A stretch of DNA of 64,000 nucleotides. Origin: Streptomyces sp. Edi2 (lineage in GTDB: Bacteria; Actinomycetota; Actinomycetes; Streptomycetales; Streptomycetaceae). Made by a program: the position numbers and the translations under genes. The stretch is from the NCBI RefSeq assembly GCF_040253635.1, contig NZ_JBEJGX010000003.1, positions 7,403,501 through 7,467,500 of the forward strand, given 5' to 3'. Under the pieces are notes generated by a model. It did not search any database. It was not told the origin of the DNA and was given only the letters and a program-made list of their open reading frames with translations. Below, piece after piece: positions 58,961 through 64,000 of the stretch; within the stretch, counting starts at the first letter, position 1; every line of letters begins with the position of its first letter.

Positions 58961-59512
58961 GTGTCTTCGCGTTCACCACGCTCGACGGGGGACACCCGCG
59001 AGCCCACGCCGGGGCTCACCCGGTTCAACACCGCCGACGACGGTACGGCCCTGGCCGCACTGCACGAGGTATGTGCCAGCCGGGCATGGGGGAGCAAGCT
59101 CCTTGCGCAGCGTCCCTACGCCACCGCCGATGCCCTGTACGCCGCGAGCGACGCCGCCATGGCCGAGCTGAGCGACGGGGACCTGGCCGAGGCGATGGCC
59201 GGGCACCCGCCGATCGGCCGGCCGAAGCCGGGCGACCCCACCTCGCGCCGCGAGCAGAGCGGGATGGCCGGCGCCTCCGACGCGCTCAAGGCCGACATGC
59301 TCGAACTCAACCTGGCCTACCAGGAGAAGTTCGGGCACGTCTTCCTGATCTGCGCCTCCGGCCGGACCGGGGAGCAGATGCGGGACGCCGTTCGTCACCG
59401 GATCGACAACACGCCGGAACAGGAACGCGAGATCGTTCGTGCGGAACTCGGCAAGATCAACCGCATCCGCCTGACCCGTATCGCCGAGCACGCAGAAGGA
59501 GACGCAGCATGA
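58961..59512 (+). CDS. uraD: 2-oxo-4-hydroxy-4-carboxy-5-ureidoimidazoline (OHCU) decarboxylase
   Basis: Predicted 183-residue enzyme that converts OHCU to S-allantoin, the last step of urate oxidation. Family motifs: GHPPIGRP (about residue 86, catalytic His), SRREQSGM (about 100, catalytic Glu) and FLICASGRTGEQM (about 128). GTG 58961 has GGAGG 6 bases upstream. The in-frame GTG 58889 lies inside the -35 box, so it is excluded. The stop overlaps uraH by four bases (ATGA). Confidence 0.93.
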   Translation: MSSRSPRSTGDTREPTPGLTRFNTADDGTALAALHEVCASRAWGSKLLAQRPYATADALYAASDAAMAELSDGDLAEAMAGHPPIGRPKPGDPTSRREQSGMAGASDALKADMLELNLAYQEKFGHVFLICASGRTGEQMRDAVRHRIDNTPEQEREIVRAELGKINRIRLTRIAEHAEGDAA

Positions 59513-59934
59513 GCAGCGAGACGGCTGCCCGGACGTCGGTGTCCACGCACATCCTGGACACCAGCGTGGGCCGCCCCGCGGAGGGCGTCGCCCTCACGCT
59601 CGCGGTGCGCTCCGGCCGCGACGGCGCCTGGACCGCCCACGGCGCGTCCACGACCGATGCGGACGGACGCTGCAAGGACCTGCCGGCCCTGCCGGAAGGC
59701 ACCACCCATGTGCGCCTCGACTTCGCCGTCGAGGAGTACTTCGTCTCTCCCCAGCACCGCGCACACCACAAGGCAACCCAGCAAGCCGAGGAACAGCAGG
59801 ACGCCCCCCGCGTAAGGGACAGCGGAGCTTTCTTCCCGGAGGTGGCGATCACCTTTGCCGTCACGCCGGGCGAGCACTATCACGTACCGCTGCTGCTCAA
59901 CCCGTTCGGCTACTCCGTATACCGAGGGAGCTAG
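59509..59934 (+). CDS. uraH: 5-hydroxyisourate hydrolase (transthyretin-like)
   Basis: Predicted 141-residue hydrolase converting 5-hydroxyisourate to OHCU. Signature STHILDTSVGRPAEGV near the N terminus and the C-terminal YRGS are both present. Most family members are 110-120 residues. The extra length is a Gln/Glu-rich insertion around residues 86-106 (KATQQAEEQQDAPR) between the active-site strands, probably a surface loop. ATGA overlap with uraD and 8-bp spacing to uricase indicate one operon. Confidence 0.93.
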   Translation: MSSETAARTSVSTHILDTSVGRPAEGVALTLAVRSGRDGAWTAHGASTTDADGRCKDLPALPEGTTHVRLDFAVEEYFVSPQHRAHHKATQQAEEQQDAPRVRDSGAFFPEVAITFAVTPGEHYHVPLLLNPFGYSVYRGS

Positions 59935-59941
59935 CACCGAC

Positions 59942-60913
59942 ATGACTGCCCAATCCCGCCCGGCCCGCGCTGCCGATTCCCGCCCGGCCCGCCCGGTGAT
60001 TCTCGGCCAGAACCAGTACGGCAAAGCGGAGAACCGCGTCGTCAAGATCACCCGCGACGGCGACACGCACCACATCAAGGACCTGAACGTCTCGGTCGCG
60101 CTCTCCGGCGACCTGGAAGAGGTCCACCTCTCCGGCTCCAACGCCCACTGCCTGCCCACCGACACGACCAGGAACACCGTGTACGCCTTCGCCAAGGAGC
60201 ACGGGATCGAGTCGGCCGAGCAGTTCGGCATCCACCTGGCCCGGCACTTCGTCACCAGCCAGGAGCCGATCCACCGGGCCCGCATCCGGATCGAGGAGTA
60301 CGCCTGGGAGCGGATCGCCCCCTCCGACGCCAACTCCCGCTTCATCGGCGCCGACGAGGTCCAGCACTCCTTCGTCCGCAAGGGCCAGGAGACCCGCCTG
60401 ACCGAGATCACCTACGACGGTGAGCGGTGGCAGGTCATCTCCGGCCTGAAGGACCTGGTCGTGATGAACTCCACCAACTCGGAGTTCTGGGGCTACATCA
60501 AGGACAAGTACACGACCCTCAAGGAGGCCTACGACCGCATCCTGGCCACCGAGGTGTCCGGCCGCTGGCGGTTCAACTGGACCGACGACGAGCAGCGGAT
60601 GCCGAACTGGGAGCGTTCGTACGAGCAGGTCAAGAAGCACATGCTGCAGGCGTTCGCGGAGACCTACAGCCTCTCGCTCCAGCAGACGCTGTACCAAATG
60701 GGAGCGCGTGTGATCAACAACCGTTCGGAGGTCGACGAGATCCGCTTCTCGCTCCCGAACAAGCACCACTTCCTGGTGGATCTCGAGCCGTTCGGGCTCA
60801 AGAACGACAACGAGGTGTACTACGCGGCCGACCGCCCGTACGGCCTGATCGAAGCCACAGTTCTGCGCGACGGTGTCGAGCCCGAGATCCCGGTGGATCT
60901 GACGAACCTCTGA
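59942..60913 (+). CDS. pucL: Urate oxidase (uricase, cofactor-free)
   Basis: Predicted 323-residue uricase that oxidises urate with O2 to 5-hydroxyisourate and hydrogen peroxide. The catalytic Lys (NQYGKAENRVVK, about residue 27) and Thr (CLPTDTTRNTVY, about 77) are present, as are FIGADEVQHSF and the late LPNKHHFLVDL His (about 281). The N-terminal 20 residues are Ala/Arg/Pro-rich. No N-terminal OHCU decarboxylase fusion is present; the decarboxylase is a separate gene. A strong terminator follows. Confidence 0.95.
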   Translation: MTAQSRPARAADSRPARPVILGQNQYGKAENRVVKITRDGDTHHIKDLNVSVALSGDLEEVHLSGSNAHCLPTDTTRNTVYAFAKEHGIESAEQFGIHLARHFVTSQEPIHRARIRIEEYAWERIAPSDANSRFIGADEVQHSFVRKGQETRLTEITYDGERWQVISGLKDLVVMNSTNSEFWGYIKDKYTTLKEAYDRILATEVSGRWRFNWTDDEQRMPNWERSYEQVKKHMLQAFAETYSLSLQQTLYQMGARVINNRSEVDEIRFSLPNKHHFLVDLEPFGLKNDNEVYYAADRPYGLIEATVLRDGVEPEIPVDLTNL

Positions 60914-60939
60914 GCTGCTCCGACGCAACGCCGTGCCGC

Positions 60940-60977
60940 GCGTGCCCCTCCCCGCCCCGCAGCGGGGAGGGGCACGC
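60940..60977 (+). terminator. 16-bp hairpin after uricase
   Basis: A perfect stem, GCGTGCCCCTCCCCGC with GCGGGGAGGGGCACGC and a 6-base loop, lies 27 bases after the uricase stop. Confidence 0.75.
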
Positions 60978-60998
60978 GGAACCCGAGGGGAACGACCC

Positions 60999-61437
60999 AT
61001 GGCACAGCACACGCACACCCCGCACCACCTGGCGCCACCGGTCCACCCGGTGGACGAGAAGCCGGCTGCCAAGCGGCTCGTCCCGGCCGCGCTCCAGCAC
61101 ATGGCCGATGCCGGTCCTCGGCGGCGCGGGCATCGTGCTGTTCGGGTCGATCGCGGTCAGCGGCATCCGTACGCTCGCCGAGGCCGGTCTCGACGAGAGC
61201 TCGCACATCGTCCTGGTGGCCGTCTCGCTCGGCTCCGGCCTCGTCCCGCTCGCCGCACCGGCCTTCTACGACGACTTTCCGGCCTGGGCACAGACCGTGC
61301 TCGGCTCGGGGATCAGCGCCGGCGCCCTGGTCGCGGTGCTGCTCAACCTGTTCTTCCCTCACCTCGGCACCCGGAGCACCCCACGGGCAGCGGCACTGTC
61401 AGCCGCCTCGCCCGGCTCCGGCACTCAAATCCCGTAG
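60999..61437 (+). pseudogene. Remnant of an NCS2 purine/xanthine permease
   Basis: The N-terminal 36 codons (from ATG 60999, ending RLVPAALQHM) match the start of NCS2 uracil/xanthine permeases, including the LQH motif. The reading frame then jumps to a second frame encoding the C-terminal permease part (PVLGGAGIVLFGSIAVSGIRT, in part, then three membrane segments to 61437). About 300 residues in the middle are missing and the junction, near 61100, shifts the frame. This is a broken transporter gene between uricase and the deaminase. Sequencing error alone could not remove this much. Confidence 0.85.
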
Positions 61438-61479
61438 GGCCATGCCGTGCCCACCGCCGGAATCGAAAGTAGGAGCACC

Positions 61480-62880
61480 ATGGCTGCCTCGGCATCCCCT
61501 GACGGCGCGATCGAGCGTCTCGTCATCGAGAACTGCGCCATCGCGACGGTCGACGCCCACGACACCGAGTACGCCACCGGTCATGTCGTCGTCGCCGGGA
61601 ACACCATCGAGTCGGTCGGCGCGGGCAAGGCCCCCGAGGACCTGGCACATGTCGTCCGCCGGATCGACGGCACCGGGCACCTGGTCACCCCCGGCCTGAT
61701 CAACACTCACCACCACTTCTACCAGTGGATCACCCGGGGCCTGGCCACCGACCACAACCTGTTCAACTGGCTGGTCGCGCTCTACCCGACCTGGGCCCGC
61801 ATCGACGCCCCGATGCTCGCCGCGGCCACTCAGGGCTCCCTGGGCATGATGGTCAAGGGCGGCGTCACCACCGCCTCCGACCACCACTACGTCTTCCCGC
61901 AGGGATCCGGCGACCTCGTCGCCGCGGAACTCGCGGCCGCCGCCGAGATCGGCGCCCGGATCACCCTCGCCCGCGGCTCCATGGACCGCAGCGAGAAGGA
62001 CGGCGGGCTGCCCCCGGACTTCGCCGTCGAGACCACCGAGGGCGCCCTGCTGGCGACCGAGGAGGCCATCGACACCCACCACGACGCCTCCTTCGGCTCG
62101 ATGGTGCAGATCGCCGCCGCGCCCTGCTCGCCGTTCTCCGTCTCCACCGAACTCATGCGACAGGGCGCCGAGTTGGCCCGCCGTAAGGGCGTACGCATGC
62201 ACACCCACGGCTCGGAGACCGTGGAGGAGGAGAAGTTCTGCCACGAGCTGTTCGGCATGGGCCCGACCGACTACTTCGAGTCGACCGGCTGGCTCGGCGA
62301 CGACGTGTGGATGGCGCACTGCGTCCACATGAACGACTCCGACATCGCCGCCTTCGCCCGCACCGGCACCGGCGTGGCCCACTGCCCCTCCTCCAACGCC
62401 CGTCTCGCGGCCGGGATCGCGCGCGTCCCCGACATGCTCGCGGCCGGCGTCCCGGTCGGCCTCGGCGTCGACGGCACCGCCTCCAACGAGTCCGGCGAGC
62501 TCCACACCGAGCTGCGCAACGCCCTGCTGATCAACCGCCTCGGCGCCCACCGGGAGGCCGCGCTGAACGCCCGCAAGGCGCTGCGGCTGGGCACCTACGG
62601 CGGCGCCCAGGTCCTCGGCCGGACCGCCGAAATCGGTTCGCTGGAGGCCGGCAAGCTCGCCGACCTGGTGCTGTGGAAGCTGGACGGCCTCGGCCACTCC
62701 TCCATCGCCGACCCGGTCACCGCTCTGGTCTTCGGCCCGGCCGCACCGGTCACCCTCTCCCTCGTCGGCGGCCGGCCGGTCGTCGAGGAAAACCACCTCA
62801 GCAACGTCGACGAGGACGCCATCGCCCGCACCGCGCGGGCCGAGGCACAGCGTCTGGCCCGGATCGCCGCCGAGGGCTGA
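61480..62880 (+). CDS. 8-oxoguanine deaminase-like amidohydrolase
   Basis: Predicted 466-residue metal-dependent deaminase of the amidohydrolase superfamily. Metal ligands: NTHHHFYQW (about residue 80), MHTHGSE (about 241), AHCVHM (about 278) and the Asp of GVDGTASNE (about 329). The TNHHFY-like segment near the first ligands matches 8-oxoguanine deaminases, which convert 8-oxoguanine to urate, rather than classical guanine deaminases. AGGAG is 5 bases before ATG 61480. Its position after uricase fits a supply of urate. Specificity is inferred, and isoguanine or guanine remain possible. Confidence 0.85.
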   Translation: MAASASPDGAIERLVIENCAIATVDAHDTEYATGHVVVAGNTIESVGAGKAPEDLAHVVRRIDGTGHLVTPGLINTHHHFYQWITRGLATDHNLFNWLVALYPTWARIDAPMLAAATQGSLGMMVKGGVTTASDHHYVFPQGSGDLVAAELAAAAEIGARITLARGSMDRSEKDGGLPPDFAVETTEGALLATEEAIDTHHDASFGSMVQIAAAPCSPFSVSTELMRQGAELARRKGVRMHTHGSETVEEEKFCHELFGMGPTDYFESTGWLGDDVWMAHCVHMNDSDIAAFARTGTGVAHCPSSNARLAAGIARVPDMLAAGVPVGLGVDGTASNESGELHTELRNALLINRLGAHREAALNARKALRLGTYGGAQVLGRTAEIGSLEAGKLADLVLWKLDGLGHSSIADPVTALVFGPAAPVTLSLVGGRPVVEENHLSNVDEDAIARTARAEAQRLARIAAEG

Positions 62881-62946
62881 CCCCTCGGCGCGGCCGCGGC
62901 CGACGCCACCTCTGAACTCGGCCGGGAGGGACGGCTCCCGGCCGGG

Positions 62947-63013
62947 CTTGTGGATCCGAGCGGGGTCCACAAGCGCCGGACCCGGGGGTACGGGAACTTC
63001 TCGTACCCCCGGG
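62947..63013 (+). terminator. Two hairpins after the deaminase gene
   Basis: CTTGTGGA/TCCACAAG (62947-62973, 8 bp) and CCCGGGGGTACG/CGTACCCCCGGG (62981-63013, 12 bp). The second is the stronger. No gene is seen in the 312-bp gap before the permease. Confidence 0.65.
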
Positions 63014-63192
63014 CCGGTCGGCTCCCACCCCCGGGCCGGCCGGCCCCACCGCCTTCCGTGCGCGCCACGAGCGCGGAGTCTCGCAGCACCGCCCACCAGG
63101 CAACTGCTTGCACCACGCACCACATGGCAAGCCCTCCGTGACAGCCTCGCCTCGCCGGGCCCCGGCGACGCAGAAAACGAAGGAGGCCCGCA

Positions 63193-64000
63193 GTGGCCGC
63201 AATGACCGAGCAGAAGCCGGAGGAGGACCGGAAGCATCCGGTCGACCGGACCCTCCCGCCCTTCAAGATGTTCACCAGCGGCCTCCAGCACGTGGCCGCG
63301 ATGTACGCGGGAGTGGTGGCCCCGCCGATGATCGTGGGGCCGGCCTGCGGGCTGAGCGCCACCGAGACCGCGTTCCTGATGGGTGCCAGCCTCTTCACCG
63401 CGGGCATCGCGACGCTGCTGCAGACGCTCGGCTTCTGGAAGGTCGGCGCCAAGCTGCCCTTCGTCAACGGCGTCTCGTTCGCCGGCGTCACCCCGATGGT
63501 CGCCATCGGCAAGGCGCACAGCCCCGGCGACGCACTGCCGATCATCTTCGGCGCGGTGATCGTCGCCGGTGTGCTGGGATTCGTCCTCGCCCCCTACTTC
63601 TCCAAGCTCGTACGGTTCTTCCCGCCGGTGGTCACCGGCACCGTCATCACCCTGATCGGTGTCTCACTGCTGCCGGTGGCCTTCAACTGGTCCCAGGGCG
63701 GCAACGACCGGGCCCCGGACTACGGTTCACTGAAGAACATCGGCATGGCCGCGCTGACCTTCCTGATCGTGCTGGTGCTGCGCCGGGTGCTGCGCGGCTT
63801 CCTCCAGCAGATCGCGATCCTGCTCGGCCTGATCGCCGGCACCCTGATCGCGATACCCGTCGGCATCACCCACTTCTCCGCGCTCTCCCAGGCGTCCCTG
63901 ATCGGCTTCCCGACGCCCTTCCACTTCGGCGCCCCGCAGTTCGACCTCGCCGCGATCGTCTCCATGTGCATCGTGATGCTGGTCTGTATGACCGAGTCGA
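63193..64000 (+). CDS. NCS2 family nucleobase/urate permease (partial, cut by window end)
   Basis: First 269 residues of a permease of the uracil/xanthine/urate branch of NCS2. SGLQHVAAMYAG (TM1, LQH motif, about residue 30), PFVNGVSFAGV (about 95) and PPVVTGTVITLIG (about 141) are typical; about seven hydrophobic segments are seen before the window ends. GTG 63193 is preferred because AGGAGG lies 6 bases upstream; ATG 63202 is in frame. By family and position it imports xanthine or urate. It is intact where visible, unlike the remnant at 60999. Confidence 0.9.
   Translation, partial: MAAMTEQKPEEDRKHPVDRTLPPFKMFTSGLQHVAAMYAGVVAPPMIVGPACGLSATETAFLMGASLFTAGIATLLQTLGFWKVGAKLPFVNGVSFAGVTPMVAIGKAHSPGDALPIIFGAVIVAGVLGFVLAPYFSKLVRFFPPVVTGTVITLIGVSLLPVAFNWSQGGNDRAPDYGSLKNIGMAALTFLIVLVLRRVLRGFLQQIAILLGLIAGTLIAIPVGITHFSALSQASLIGFPTPFHFGAPQFDLAAIVSMCIVMLVCMTES

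Overview
The window looks like a Streptomyces chromosome. GC is very high with strong third-codon GC bias, GTG starts are frequent, and the gene content (SARP regulator, PucR, molybdenum xanthine dehydrogenase, a large NRPS locus) fits that genus. No RNA genes, CRISPR arrays, insertion sequences or phage genes were seen. All calls come from reading the sequence by eye; no database was searched.

Layout. (1) 1-5.1 kb: a DUF998 membrane protein, a lipoprotein, and a likely three-gene operon (DUF1023 secreted hydrolase, acyltransferase-3 membrane protein, SAM methyltransferase) closed by a 12-bp stem terminator. (2) 5.4-31 kb: a compact NRPS locus. It holds an AfsR/SARP-type regulator on the plus strand and three NRPS genes on the minus strand, with an iron-box-controlled FhuF-like iron reductase upstream. 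The predicted assembly order is A-T-C-A-T-C-A-T / C-A-T-C-A-T-E / C-T-C-A-T-TE. That gives seven modules but only six adenylation domains. Two A domains are identical copies with the Phe code DAWTIAAICK, one reads as Asn (DLTKVGEVGK), and three have codes I do not recognise. Module 6 has no A domain. No MbtH protein, phosphopantetheinyl transferase, tailoring oxidase or exporter lies in the window. (3) 31-34.1 kb: a GntR regulator, a methyltransferase and a TPR-like protein.

(4) 34.4-43.5 kb: purine oxidation. PucR is divergent from a three-subunit xanthine dehydrogenase (FAD, 2Fe-2S and Mo subunits), followed by an AzgA-type purine permease and the XdhC maturation factor. (5) 43.6-54 kb: mixed genes, namely an Eis-like and two other GNAT acetyltransferases, LysR, a 4-OT tautomerase, a GAF/LuxR regulator divergent from two acyl-CoA synthetases, a YjbR/MmcQ protein and a zinc-ribbon Mrr-like protein.

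(6) 54.4-64 kb: ureide and glyoxylate metabolism. On the minus strand are catalase, tartronate-semialdehyde reductase and hydroxypyruvate isomerase. On the plus strand are a small protein, a YheO/DauR-type HTH protein, OHCU decarboxylase, HIU hydrolase, uricase, a broken purine-permease remnant, an 8-oxoguanine deaminase-like enzyme, and an NCS2 permease cut by the window edge. Together these take hypoxanthine/xanthine and 8-oxoguanine to urate and then allantoin. Allantoinase, allantoicase and glyoxylate carboligase are not in the window.

The most interesting observations are: a 1.28-kb apparently perfect duplication of an A-domain core between modules 3 and 5; the A-less C-T module with a 24-bp repeat where the A domain should be; and an identical palindrome TCAACA-N3-TGTTGA over the -35 box of both the catalase and urate-operon promoters, which would tie peroxide removal to peroxide-producing uricase.
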